From Lingula anatina (Eukaryota; Brachiopoda; Lingulata; Lingulida; Lingulidae), in the NCBI RefSeq assembly GCF_001039355.2, contig NW_019773870.1, forward strand, positions 27,909-91,908: 64,000 nucleotides of DNA. The letters run 5' to 3'. Both the position numbers and the translations under genes were made by a program. Numbering within the stretch: the stretch's first letter is position 1; each line of letters opens with the position of its first letter. Positions 1 to 12,913 of the stretch are shown here, one piece after another. The notes beneath the pieces are model-generated. The model saw only the letters and a list, made by a program, of their open reading frames with translations, made no database searches and had not been told where the DNA came from.

Positions 1-723
1 TTCCCCCCCCCCCCCCCGACTTAAAATCAAACCACTTATTCATTTACAAGAAGCAATTTGTATTAAATCAAGATAGAATTTTTTTACTTTCCCACTCTAC
101 CACTCCCCCTCCCCCCCCCCCCCAAAAAAAAATGGGAAAAATAAAGAATTAAACCCAATTCTTAAAAGCAAAATATATTTTATCACCCAAGACTGATAAT
201 TAATTAACTTAAACATTTGGAGAATTTTATATGCGAACAAGAGCCTTGAGATTTTTAATCATGCTTATCCAAATTTTAATTTGTATGAAGATGTGAAGTT
301 TTTTTCCAATCAACAGCTTAATATTGAAATAGTTATCCAAAGAAAACCAGATTTTTCAGCGTTCCCTGTATCATGCGTAAGTAATTTTTTAAACCAAGTT
401 TTACTCTGCGTGTTTGCCCCTTATGCCCCTTCCCCCACCCTAGGGTCTTCAGTGTGTAAATCTGATACTCAGCTGTAACAAAACTCTGTTAAATTATTTT
501 AGTCACAACCACCATATAATATATAAATAGTGTAACTTGTTGTTGATAACAAGTTGTTGACTCTCTGCTTGGATGGGTTTTATGCAAAAATGTCCTACGT
601 CTGCATACCTCGCCTTGACAAAATGACTTTAGCACGACAATAGCACAGTAGATGTATCATGCGAAATGGTCTACTGCACACTCGACAATGGTAACATAAA
701 TGGCCTTCCTGACTTTGTGAGAC

Positions 724-1615
724 TTATACAACATATCTAACCAGCACAGGGAGGGGGCAGCACACAATGCTTGTATTCTCTTTCAAAGGCTTGCATGTGG
801 CTATCGCCATGGGAACTGCACTGTCTTTTGGGGCAATTGTTCTTACTGTCATTTCACCCTGTAAATTGTTGTCAGGATGATTAAAACCACTATTTTCTAT
901 CATGATTAGGACTGATGACCAATTAAACAATCAATCAAAAGTTATAGATTTTTGTGCAAACATAAATAATATTACGTCTGCTAGCCATTTTACACTCGAA
1001 AACATACAAATATGTTTGTATGACTTTATAAATTACATTTCATATGTTTACATTTGCATTCAGTATAAAAAATTCATAATTGTTCCAAACATCGCGATTT
1101 TTGGCAGCGGAATGGCCCATGTGTGGCCTGCAGGAGTCCCAAGGTTACCAAGGTCAAACCGAGGACTCAAAATGCAGGCCCTTTAAAAACTCAAAATTTC
1201 CCAAAAATACATCTTATAATGAGTGTTTAAACAATGTGTGCATAAAATGGGGGCTTGTCAACATTTTAACACCTGTGATTGGATGAGACGGCGGTCACAT
1301 TTGCCCAGCCCACTTCACTGTACATCCTGGCTTAATGCCGTCTGATAAACGCACTCAGTTGACCAGCTTAATTTCGCAAGATTTAGAAAAACCAACTCAT
1401 ATGTTTCATCAGAAAAATACTCTTTTACGTTCTCACTGACTTACTGTTCAGGCGACAGGTAATGTGATGCGTCATATCGCATATTTAATAGAATTCGAAA
1501 AGAAAACGAGACGTCCTTATTTGTTGAAATATTCATGGGTTTCGAAAGAGATGGAGGTTAAAATTTGCCAAATCATAACATAAAAATTTACACTTACTCG
1601 TTCTTTATCGTCCAT
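724..1615 (-). CDS. Possible small two-exon protein, unrecognised
   Basis: A tentative model. An ATG at 1615 opens a six-codon exon (1598-1615, MDDKER) ending at a good GTAAGT donor. A minus-strand acceptor (TTTACAG) then opens an exon at 858 that reads in the same phase to a stop at 724. Together they encode about 50 residues including the stretch TVRTIAPKDSAVPMAIATCK. I do not recognise the protein, and it has no obvious membrane segment. A perfect GTCACGTGAC E-box (CLEAR-like) lies about 145 bp upstream of the ATG. The second exon could belong to a longer gene with exons I missed, or be chance. Only splice signals and phase support it. Confidence 0.2.
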
Positions 1616-1759
1616 GGTAGTTCCATGAATTGTCGGATGCATTTGGACCTATGTTGTGAAAACCTGCCTGCTTGGAACCTATGTGATCTTTGGACTTAAT
1701 GTTGATAATTACTGATCGAACCGTCTGATGTCTTATACGGCCTCTCTGGAGGTGTGTAG

Positions 1760-1769
1760 GTCACGTGAC
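1760..1769. promoter_or_regulatory. GTCACGTGAC palindromic E-box (CLEAR-like)
   Basis: A perfect 10-base GTCACGTGAC palindrome. In vertebrates this is the optimal TFEB/MITF-family CLEAR site found near lysosomal and metabolic gene starts. It lies about 145 bp upstream of the weak minus-strand candidate starting at 1615. Whether it is used is inference only. Confidence 0.25.
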
Positions 1770-4700
1770 TATTAACGTCATCGTCACAACATCGTCATAC
1801 CTCAGAACGAGACATATGCATGAGTTTCATTCACACCGCTTTGCCGCTTCACATTGCTTTATCGCACGATCGCATTGTAAACCAACGTGGAGAACTGAAC
1901 AAACATGTTGCGTCGACTTTTAAAGACGTACTTTGCGGTGCAAATATCATGACATAGAACTTGGTTTTGCTTCTAGAACTAACGTAAATTTAAATTGTCA
2001 TCAAGTTTTCGGAATTCTAATCAATGTATGGACAGTCAGCGTTAAACCTTCAATTAAAGCCCAATTATACGATAAATATTTTATTGCGGATATATTTTGT
2101 GTTTGTGTTGAAATATAGGATTTTCAACAGTCGAATATTAAAAACGGAAATAAAAATGTCACAACCTGCTGTGTATCATTCATTTCAAGTAAATGAAGGG
2201 TCGTTATAGATCGCAATAGAATTTTTACTCTAATATAATAGAGGCTGTAAGTGTGCTTTGGACGTCTTTCTATGTACATGTTTGTCATGTTTCAATGATA
2301 CGGACTTTAATTATTCTAAAGGGCCCGAGGACGGAATTTTTGTCATGCTTTCTCATTCATTTTTGTGAATAGCCTCTTCGTACTTATATCCCAACTGGCT
2401 GTTACATCGCTTTAAATAATAATTATATTGAAAGTAATGCCCTTACATAAATCTTTCCATTTTACACAAGGTGAAAATATCAGAAATTCATTAAGCAGCA
2501 TAATCGTCTGACCAGAAAAAAGAGGAAATGTTTACTCTTTAGTTTGCGACTTGATGAATTTTAATTGGCTATTAAAATAGCCGATTAAATACCAATGACG
2601 TGCCAGAAGAAATCGTTCATTGCAATTTCTTGCGCCGAAATGCCGTGTGCGACCGGTTAAACACTTTTTTGTAACATATTGAAAAATGTAGGCCTATATA
2701 AATTTATTGGTAGTTATTTTCCTCATTCTTCGATAGTATTAACCTTCAGTTAATGACAATAAAAAGGGACACAAACTAGGCTTAGCGTTTTATGTGAAAG
2801 GTGTACGGAACAAACGTGTCGTCCCAATGTTCAGATGGAGATGTCCCGATATTTCGTTTCAGTGTCGTTTCCGCAATCGGCCTATGTGTTAAGACAGGTA
2901 GTCCCTCATATCCAAGTCACCTTCCCCTGTCTTGGTCACCAAACTCACACCCATTCACTTTACTATATTCACTGTGGCGTTATAAACAGGACTTCCTTCA
3001 ACGGTTCTTCCACGAAAGGGCAGTTTCTCCTGATTCATCAACTTTACTGCATCTCATTGGTACTGGGAACCGGAATTAGACATTGACATGTTTACGTAAC
3101 ATGATGAAATATAGGGGGTTCATGGATTGTTTGTACGTTTCCAAAATGAATTTAGTGATAGTCTTCCCATAAACTGAAATAGTAAATAGACTTTGACTAA
3201 GCGCTAAAGTTATTTGGAAGAAGTGAACTTAGCCACAGATATGCGCCCATAACTAAAATTCACTCAATTCTCAAACGTCTTAAAATCAAAAACTTTTCTC
3301 TTGGATGAAGCAATAAAAGATGGATATCAATAACGAAGTGATAATGACTAGATTTCCTCAGGCTGAAGTTTATTTCAGTGGTAAGTCAAATCTATAATGA
3401 CTGGCATAGATGTCCTAAGGGATCATACAGTGCAGACATCGGCCTAGACCTATCCGTTACATCTCTCCATTGTAAACGCCACTGGTCACACCATCTCCTA
3501 TTAAAGAGGTTGACATGCTATCAACTTCAGAAAACCACCGATATTTTTCTCATGAAAAGTTGAGAAGCAAATCCTATCTCTCTTCATCCCAGCCCTTTTC
3601 TAATGCCAATTCTATTCTACAATAACAATTTTATGTTAAATTACTGACTGAAGATTGTGTATAAAAAGATATTTGCCTTCAAGATGTTAAAGTCGCGGTA
3701 TTTTTATTTTTTTTTCATAAAAAAGCACGTTAAGTTTCTGATTAGCATATGATGTCATATGTTTTAAAAACAAACCGCAGTAGCTGAAAATAAAACTTCG
3801 AAAATGGATATCCCGTGCGGAGGCTACTTTTGGTGAGAGGTGATATATGGGCGACAAGAAATGGAAAACGCGTTGAGGCATGGTGCTTTAAAAAATTGGA
3901 TGGGGCGGTGAAGATGACGATGAGTGATGAAGGAAAACTATGGAAAAAGCCACCAAAACCCGTTTTATGGAGCGTGATGAGACCAAATTAAAATGACCCC
4001 CAAGAATCTAAATAAAACCACTTGCGCAATCGCTCGTGAGATTAAAATTTATATAACTATTATTTTGTTGTAGATAGGCCTACCCTGCTCAAAGGCATGT
4101 TCCATCCTTGTTTAAACTGTGGAATGGCTGGAACCTTTCCAAAAACGCTATTTTTATTATGCCAAAAAATTATGAACTCGTTCTTGTGGTTTAATCCTGG
4201 CGGAATAAGTTATTTTCTAACATTTATCAAACGGGGAAATCGAATTTCTCAGTTTGAGACGAAGTCCACAGGCCGATGGACACCAAACACTAAAAACTTG
4301 TCAAGAAAATAGCTCTTTCAATATATTTCTTTCGTTTAATTTGTTAACGTATTACATTGATTTTTCATTAAATCTCCGATCTTTTCAATTAAGTTTTTCA
4401 GGGATACCTTGGATTGTTTAGTTTGAATGTAAGATATCAGAAGATGGCAGAAAGCAACTGTGGACATGAATAATTCTTATAATTGGTTTCATTGAAATGA
4501 AGAAAGGAATTAATATGGTTTGTTATAGAGGTGCATATAGGTCTTTTCAGGTCATGGTTTCAACCAAAACACACTTGTTTGGCGTTAAATTTTATTTTTT
4601 GCCTCTCCCTCCTTGAGTTGTCACCGTATGAGCAAAGGAGCACCTTAAATTAGGACGCCGTTGACGGCCGTGACAGATATCAGCAAAAGGGCTAAACTTA

Positions 4701-5049
4701 AGCGCGTAATAGGTGACAATGAAGACAACTCACTCCTACAACCGCAAGTCTGTCTTGAATTTCAGGATTGATGGGCTCTTTTATAATGGGGTCCTTTTTT
4801 AAAAAATTGTAGATACTGTCTGTTGGACAGGTCTGAAATCCATTGATCACTAATATTCTGGACAGCAAGCATTTAGTTCATGTACATGACGCCCTCAAAC
4901 CTAATAGGTATTAATCATAAAGCGAACAATGCAATAGGCCTACCTAAATGTAACATTATTTGGATCAACTTAAATTTTCAATATCGCGAAAAATGTTGAA
5001 GGTAGGCTGACCTGACATTTCATTGGGGATTAAACGTAAAAGGTATACT

Positions 5050-5291
5050 CAGTGGCGGTTGTCGGGGGGGGGGGGGGTCCTAACCCCCCCCCCCCCTTCA
5101 ATTTCTTTAAAAAATCACAGCAATAAGCATCTCCTGAAATTAGAAATTTGACTAGCTGAATCATAGTTCTAAACTGTATCAAAACTGTACCCGCGCCAAG
5201 GGGGAGGGGAGTGCGAGGGTCGGCTTCGCATCCGCGGCCTGTCATTTCTAAAAACCGGACCCCACTTCAAATAATCCTGGATCCACCCCTG
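5050..5291. mobile_element. Short inverted-repeat transposon (CAGNGGCGG family)
   Basis: The element begins CAGTGGCGG and ends GGATCCACCCCTG, imperfect inverted termini. It is flanked on both sides by TATACT (5044-5049 and 5292-5297), a direct target duplication. The right end matches that of the element at 5521-5678. The interior is non-coding and contains a poly-G/poly-C pair that could itself fold. It is a non-autonomous MITE-like element; the 5-6 bp duplication would fit a hAT5-type transposase, which is inference. Confidence 0.6.
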
Positions 5292-5520
5292 TATACTGTA
5301 CGCGTTTGAAATTCCCTTAAGTTATATTTTATGTCTATTACCCTGACGTCGGTGGTTCTTTTTAGACTGTCCAGGGTGTCATGTCGTTCTAAATGACCGG
5401 CCATGCAGTTATTCAAAACCAGATCATTATGAATTAAAAACGAAATAAAGCATCGAATCAAAATGCATTGCACAAAAATTCATGCTTCAGTACTTTTATA
5501 CACGGTGCTAATATATAATA

Positions 5521-5678
5521 CAGAGGCGGATTTAGGCCGTCTTTTGGGTCTTCCGGAAGACGGTCAGATTTTTAAGTTTTGACGGATATCTAATTATTTT
5601 TCTTTCGGAGGACGGTCAAAAATTGAGGCTGAATCAGCAAAGATAGTTTGGAAGACTATATCTCTGGATCCACCCCTG
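5521..5678. mobile_element. Short inverted-repeat transposon (CAGNGGCGG family), intact
   Basis: Starts CAGAGGCGGATTTAGG and ends CTCTGGATCCACCCCTG, and is flanked by direct TAATA repeats (5516-5520 and 5679-5683). Its interior (phrases such as GGTCTTCCGGAAGACGGTCAG and GACGGTCAAAAATTGAGG) is the reverse complement of the element at 36487-36654, so these are two copies of one family in opposite orientation. No coding capacity. Confidence 0.8.
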
Positions 5679-6003
5679 TAATATGAACTGACTGTGCTAC
5701 AAGTTGGTTAGAAAAATTGCCCCCCCCCCCCCCCAACCCTCCCCTACAAAAATTCGTTTTTGCCGAGTACCTATTAGGGCCTATCTTTGTAGTAACATGA
5801 TTCCTGGGCTTACGGTTAAGTGTTTTTATTTTTAAAACTTCGCCTTAACGTCCCATGTGCATTTCAAAATTAGTTTGTAGCAGTGTCCGTGCGTGAAGTG
5901 AGCCAAAGTGACGCTTTATCACCGTCTTGAACAAGTGTCTGGCTGACTAAAAGCTGCTGACATCTATTGGCAAATTTATCAGTCCCACAATTCATAAGGA
6001 ACT

Positions 6004-8050
6004 ATGGCGGTGGTTGTAAGCGGGTCTGCACTCGCTTCCTTGTTTTTCGAACTTATAAACAGTCCAGGCGATCAGGTAAATTTTGCACATCTAGATGAAC
6101 CATCTACTTACATGATATTGCTTATAGCAACATATTTTGATATGCAGTATTATATTAGAATAAATAAACAGTTTGTTGTCTGCTTGTGGATAAGACTAGC
6201 AGATTCTTGGGTGAGTCATTCAATGTCTTCCAAAAATAATTAATGCCAGTTGCATATGTTAGTAATGATGGATGTATTTTCTAAACATAATCGCAATCAT
6301 GTAATTAGATCGCAGAGTGACTGTTGAATCGATTGGCTGGCTATTATCTACATTGCTTATTTGTTCATTTTGTGACAAAATGGTGTGGCAGGGAATACTC
6401 ATTGTTGACTTTTTATGATGAAAATTTAACCGTAAAAGGATTAAAACTAATATTATTGTGTTAACATTAGACTGTAGACGTGGAGACTTAGACTCACTTA
6501 CCTTGGTATGGTAAACACATATTAATTTTGTTGTAACTTGTACACACAGCCTCAGGTTTTACATGTAAAAGTTATAATTATTTGATTTAATTTTAGGAGG
6601 GCTTCTTAATTGGACAAGTACACAAGCGTGTGACAGATACCATAAGTGATTCTCAGATAACCAATGTTAAAGAAGAAACAGTCATAGGTAAGTTGGTGAT
6701 TGGCCATTTGTACAAGACATCATACATAGTGGTCCAGCCTTGTCGGCTGAGAAAAAGTGTCCTCAAGTAAAATATATTAACAAGCAAATAAATAAATAGA
6801 TAAATAAATAAAACATGCAACCCTTTTAGAAAAAGTGAGTTTGGAATTCTTTGGAATTTTTATGGTAAAGCAAATAACAATTCATGAAAAGGCAATAGAA
6901 ATTAACCTTTAGGTTCAGACACTAATATATATCTGTATAAATTCTACATGACATTTAAAGGAGTGAAACTGATAGGAAATTATGTTGTGAAAAAGGTCAA
7001 CAGTCCACTAGATCAAGTCCCATGCTCAAAGCACTGTGCTGCCTCAAATTTAAAAAAAATCTTTGAAGTGATTTCTAGCTTATTCTCAACATTTTTGTAA
7101 GTTAGAAGGATCAAATTGGTTGTGTTTTAAAAAAGTCAAATTTGAGTTGATCTAGATGGTGAAACAGGATTTGCTTTCATCTAGGACAGGGACTGTCTGT
7201 TCAGCTCAGCGATGTGGTTTAAACATTGCTGTGCGCTGTATCTTTAGCTTATGAAGGTGGGTTGTGTCAGGTAACCTGATAAGTTGGTTTGAATACCAAA
7301 AACTTGGTGAAGTTATTGTCTGAATTTTAATTGTTTACTATTTAGGATGTCTCCAAGTCAAACATGGGTCTTTGCAATTACTGTTTTCTTTATTTTAGCC
7401 ATTCAGTCCCACATACCATGCTTGGGCCTGTTCAGCTTCTACAACTCTGCTGGTTCACTGAACTTCCAGAAGTTGGTTGAGCTACTAGGAGAAAAAATTA
7501 AGGTACACTTTTCCAAACACTGTTCAGCCAACCACCACTGGGACTAAGATTAATAGCATTTTACCATAATTGATGATGATAAAATGTTGCGCCTGTTTTA
7601 AAATACATGCTCAAGTCAATTCATGTATTTGAAATCCCATTTTTTTGTATTTTTGGAAAGTGAAATGCTGTAAAACTGCCTGTTGCACATGTTTTCATGT
7701 CTTTTATTTTTTCTTGTTTAGTTTGATTCTGAATTGTAAATCCAGTATTTACTTTTCAATTAAACCTTTGACATTTTAGTACATAATAAAAAATCTTAAC
7801 AAACATATATGGCATTTCCTTAAAGTATACATTCATATTTCAGAATGTTGTAGGATGGTACAGATTTAGAAGAAATACAACTCCCAGTATAACACTACGT
7901 GAACGCGCTCTCCACTTCCAGCTTCAGGATGCATTCCCCACCATTACCAGTCACCACTTTCTGTTCATGCTGTCTGGCTGCAGCCTCTCAGCTAACAATG
8001 CTCTTCATAACTTTGATCATGTCATAATGCATGCAGTGGATAGGTAGGGT

Positions 8051-8106
<56 letters not shown>

Positions 8107-10395
8107 TTCAGACACAAAATTTAAGAATCATTACAACTATATTTCTTTGTATATTTGTGGCTCTTTTACTGTAAAGTACAGAACTATACTGGGAACCCTG
8201 CCTTTCAACCTTCTACTCAATAGGAATGTTCTAATTTTAAAAAACTGATGACCTTAAATAATATGGTGTTGTTAAAATTCACCTCAGTTAAGATCCAATC
8301 CTTACCGTACATGGATTCAATTATCTTACACCACACATGAATGACTTGGTTTTCAGGTGCTTTCAGCCACTGGTGCTGTCAGTAGTGAACCTAGGAGACA
8401 CAAGTCATGTGGAGTACAAGCTGTTCAATACTCTGGCCACCAGTAAGGACAGTGGCATGTTTGGAAGTCTAGTCAGTGAGTTTGAGTAAGTTACAAACAT
8501 CTCATGGCATCAGTGTTATCAGAGAGATTCACAATGTTTTAGATTAACTTTTCTTTAAATTTGGATGTTAACTGGTGAACCAAACAGCATACTTGTCAGC
8601 TAATAAGTTTTTAACCATGTTTAGTTATTAAAGATGAGAATAAGATCACTGTGAATTTGGTCTCAGCCGTGTGTCTCATCTTCTGTTTTGATGTAGCGTG
8701 TTCTTAAGAAATTGTAATTCATGTCTGTATTATTTCAGAAAATTATTTGTTGATCCTGGAGGCCAGATAGGACAGATAGGCAAAGTACAGGAAATGAAAG
8801 CTAATGTACAGGAACATATTCAGGTGAGAGTGTTTATGGGCATATCTCAATATGTTATGTATATGGTCATATCTCTAAATGTAACTTAGATTAAGGAAAA
8901 ACCATTGAATACAGACATTTGCATGCTGTCCTCTTGGTGTTTGTAGCTTTAGAATGGCTTTTGGTTTTCTTTCAATATATAGTAGACTCCTGTCTATGAA
9001 GGACTGAGCTTATAGGCAGATTCATAAGGTACTTGAATTGTTTTCATCTCAATTTATGATGTAAGTGAAAAAACTGCCCGTGACTCAGACTGAATGAAGG
9101 TAAAACAATACTGATTTCAAGTTTTAACTGACATATTTTTTTCAGGTTTTATCTCAAGATGTTATGGAGACAGAGCAGCACTTGCAGAGTCTGCATAAAG
9201 AAGTGGAGGTACTGAGAGAGAGGTTAAGGCACAAAGAATCTAAACATAATGGTAAGAGTACACTTTGGATAACTCATTGCTTTATAATACAAAAATTACC
9301 ATTTATTTCAAATAAATTTTATGGAACTGATATTTTGTCGTATTAATTAGAAAAAAAATATGGAAATTGCCTAGCATTACTTCAATAAATGATCTAGTCC
9401 CAAATCATCCAAATGGTGGTGGGGGGGGGGGGGGGCACTATATTATGATAATTGATATGGCTTGTCTATCACTTAACCTGTATAACAGACCTCATTGCAT
9501 ACCTGGTTGACGGTATCAGTTCTTTGGAAGGAACAGGTAAATCATATAGTGGGGATATTAAAAGATTTGCATGATGGCCAGAATTTTATTCCTTTTCTGT
9601 TTTTACTTTGATTTTGTTTTGTAATCTTTAGTGAAACCTTTTTTTTTTTCAGAAAATGCAAAAGTCCCACATAAAAAGAACAAAGCCCTACCCCCTGAGC
9701 CAGAACCTGAACCTGTGGTAGAGAACTTGCTTGTGTTTGAGGCGGAACCTGGCCAAAGAAAAGCAAATACAAGAACTCCTGAAGTAGAAGCTGTTACATT
9801 AACAGAAAACCAAGTCATTTTGTCAGATCTAAGTAAAGAGTGTGAACAAACTGAAAAAGAAACTAACAGTGCAACCAATGCAAGCTGTGATATAGCATTC
9901 ATGGACGAAGATGTGGTAGATGACACTGTTTCTGAACAATTGAATGGAGACACTTGTGATCAAAAAGAACATCAAATGACCTCTGACCTTACCTCCGTGG
10001 GGGGTGCCACTGCTGATGCTCTGTCAAACCACCAAGGTGCACAAGAACAAGACTCCATTCAGGAAAAGAGTGGAGCAAACTTAGCTCAGAATGAAAGCTC
10101 TAAGCCTGGAAAACCTGATGAACACTTTTCATTTGTTCAAGACATACTTGCTGAGGCTAAAAGGCCAAGACGGACTGCTGCTATTAAGACTGCTAAGTTG
10201 ACTTCTGACTCACAGGGAGGCGGCCAGGTTAGCTCTGTTAAATCTAAACATGATGTGTGTGGAGAGAATGCTTCCAGTAACTTAGCAACAGGCACATCTA
10301 AGGGAGAGAAAGGAAAGCCAAAAAGGAATGCCTTTAAAACTGCAGACAGGAACCCGACAACGGTCCAAACTTGCTGCAGGTGCCAGTGGTGGTAG
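6004..10395 (+). CDS. ABRAXAS1: Abraxas-family scaffold of BRCA1-A/BRISC complexes
   Basis: Nine coding exons: 6004-6075, 6597-6687, 7399-7502, 7844-8043, 8357-8485, 8739-8823, 9146-9251, 9489-9536 (a symmetric 48-nt exon, least certain) and 9653-10395, giving 525 aa. Residues 1 to about 185 form an MPN-minus domain. The diagnostic runs EGFLIGQV, LFSFYNSAG and VVGWYRFRRNT are present and the JAMM zinc ligands are absent, as in the family. Residues about 200-260 form the coiled coil that pairs with BRCC36. The rest is acidic and low-complexity with a basic patch (AKRPRRTAAIKTAK). Abraxas scaffolds the K63-specific deubiquitinase BRCC36 in nuclear DNA-damage (BRCA1-A) or cytoplasmic (BRISC) complexes. 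Features of both vertebrate paralogues are mixed, so this is probably the pre-duplication gene and the symbol is approximate. No C-terminal SPxF BRCT-binding motif is visible. Confidence 0.93.
8050..8102. repeat. (CT)n microsatellite
   Basis: An uninterrupted run of about 26 CT dinucleotides just downstream of the fourth coding exon of the Abraxas gene, inside the intron. Confidence 0.95.
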
Positions 10396-11018
10396 TAGTG
10401 AAAGGATAGATGATGTTCAGTGAAAACACAATGTCTTCACATATCTCTGTATTAGCTGTGAATACCTCCATTACAAGAATGCTTGCTTGTTCTAGTATGA
10501 GACCTGCCCCCCATACTTAGTGCTGCATCATACAGCACCTAACAATATCATTAGGGTTCTTGCAGTTAACCAGTTGCTCAGTGTTATATACCAGTTGTAC
10601 ACGTTGTTTTATAGTTGTATTTGTGAGACTATTGTCTCTATGAATGGTCCTAACATAATTGTGCTACAGGGGATTTTACTGCCTTTCACAAGTTCTCCAC
10701 AAGTTGGCTTCTTGATGTTTAATTAATTAATTAGCCTTGTTGAGTGCAGGAGCTCCATTTAGGTGCCTCTCTAAGGTTATATCCAAGCTAGCAATTTGGC
10801 TATATCTCAAAGTGGACCAGTCCAGTTAAATGTACCTTTCAATGTGAGAATAGCCTATGAGCTGAATGTGCTGATTTAATGTACATAGAACACTGAAGAT
10901 ATCCATTCTAACCTCTCTATTGAACCCTCACCTTCCCACTAAGTCTGGTATTGATCAGTCGGGTTACCCTGCTAAAAAAAGCTTATATTGATGAGTATGG
11001 ATGGCATGACTGATGTCC

Positions 11019-11024
11019 AATAAA
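11019..11024 (+). terminator. Polyadenylation signal AATAAA (Abraxas)
   Basis: First plus-strand AATAAA after the Abraxas stop codon at 10395, about 620 bp downstream. Later AATAAA copies near 11125 and 11672 are alternatives. Confidence 0.5.
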
Positions 11025-12913
11025 ATAGACTAATGTTAACTGTCTGCAGGACAAACACGCTGGTAATACAATTCACAGTATTGGTGTATTGCATAATGTC
11101 ATAATGTTCAGTTATTATTAATAATAAAAGGCAATTACATATGGCCTACTCTCATTATTGAACCAGGTATAATGATAATAATAATAATAATAATAATAAT
11201 AATAGTGCTGGTATCATTTTCACAATTTTATTTCTACAAAGTGATGATTGATTGAAATTTTTGACAATATTGTCCAATTCACGAAAAAAGTTTTTAAAGA
11301 AAAATGGAAGCACAATATCATCAATTTAATGGAAAATTAATCTCTTGGACAATTAACTGTTCTGTATGTTGTTCAAAGAAAAAGCAATGGTCATAAATAA
11401 TTATTTAATGGTTTACTAATCCGACTATGTAACATAGCATATTATTTCTCAATCCGTGCACATTATATCTGTTCCACCCTTTTTCATTGAAACAAAAATG
11501 TCAAGTAGATCATTACTGTACTGTTATGTCACTGAGCTAACTGCAGACAGATGACCTGAAGAAGGAAAGAAAATTGCTGTGATTGTCTTTTAAACTGGTA
11601 TATCGCAGCAATGATTTCTACACATATTGTGTTAAACTGTGGATCATAGGAGATGCAGAAAAAAGCCCCAATAAAATTGTTAATTTCTTTTTGCTACTTA
11701 CAGTTTCATGTAATAAATTCTTGCCATGTCAATATAGAATCTATTAGTTCTTTCATTTCCCACTTTTTATTGCTAGCCTTGTGCTGTGTAATATTCAGGT
11801 GGTGATGTTAAACTTTATTTCTACAGAACAGCCAAACACATGATGTAAAAAGAATTCAGGAATATGCATTATGAAATGATAATTTATTAATCACAATCTT
11901 TTTAAGCAGATGGTATGGATGATGTACAGTCTATAAAGATTGCCTTTAAAGATGGTCACAGTTGGGCACCTGCTGTTATAACATGCTCTGAAAGGAACAT
12001 TATCCATTTGTAGCTGTAGAAATAGCTGCAGCTTCTGATGGGAAATTACTTGAGATGTTTTTCTTGTTGAAATCGTGCAGTTAAAATGTTCAAGAAGCAA
12101 AGCTGTCAAACTGCTTGGAATGTAATGTACTTTATATTCAGTGCTTGGCATGGCCAAGGAAATACTTGCATGAAAGTAAAAGCAATTGGTCTGTCTTGGT
12201 CTGGCTTATAGACCTATCAAAATATCAATAGCTTTAATGTTATGTCTTTTCCTTTGATTTGTAAGAACCTCCAATGTATTAAGATAATGAATCCATTCCC
12301 TCTGGGAGATCAGATGCTGAACCACCAGTTTATCCACAGACTAACTGGGTTCACTGAGCTGTTGGATTTTCCTCCAAGCTTTTCTGGAAATCCTCAATTT
12401 CTTGGATCTAAGAAGAAATCGTCTTCCACATTTTTTTTTGTTATACTTTCTCATTTAAAAATGGCATGGATTTGCTTATGGGTTTGTAACTTGAATAGAA
12501 AATACATGTAGCAAGGCAACTCTCAAGAGAAAATACTGCCCAAAGCATGTAAGAGATTTGTTATTAGATAAACTAATTTCTTGACCTGAGTTTTTATTAG
12601 ATGTATTTGTTTTAAATCACATAAAAATTGATTTTTACTTCAGTTGCTGCAGTCCATGCTGCATAATAGGAATCTAGTCACTACTGCTGTTCCAACAGTT
12701 GATATGATAAATAGGGTACCAGCGTACCTGTTAAACCCAACCACTCCCTTGTTAACGGGCCAATAAAACAAAACCTATACCATTTAACATCGTACCCACA
12801 ACCTGGCTCTGCCTGCCACAGTCATAGTTCTGACCTGCCCAACCTCTGGTTGTCATGGTACATAACTTTCTGCCCTCCAATGTATCTCACATGCAACTGC
12901 CTCCTACCTTTCA

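Larger units (their letters stand above)
1..5999. other. Intergenic region without a confident gene
   Basis: No conserved protein is recognisable in any frame, and the open frames are short and without family motifs. The stretch holds poly-C/G tracts (1-20, 108-125, 5062-5097, 5719-5735), two short inverted-repeat transposons (5050-5291 and 5521-5678) and one weak two-exon candidate on the minus strand (724-1615). The last few hundred bases should carry the Abraxas promoter and 5' UTR, but no TATA box or other decisive element is visible. Confidence 0.6.

Noticed and set aside
2801-3086. Two overlapping open frames of 83-92 codons
   Set aside because: No recognisable family, no splice context, and composition like the surrounding intergenic DNA.
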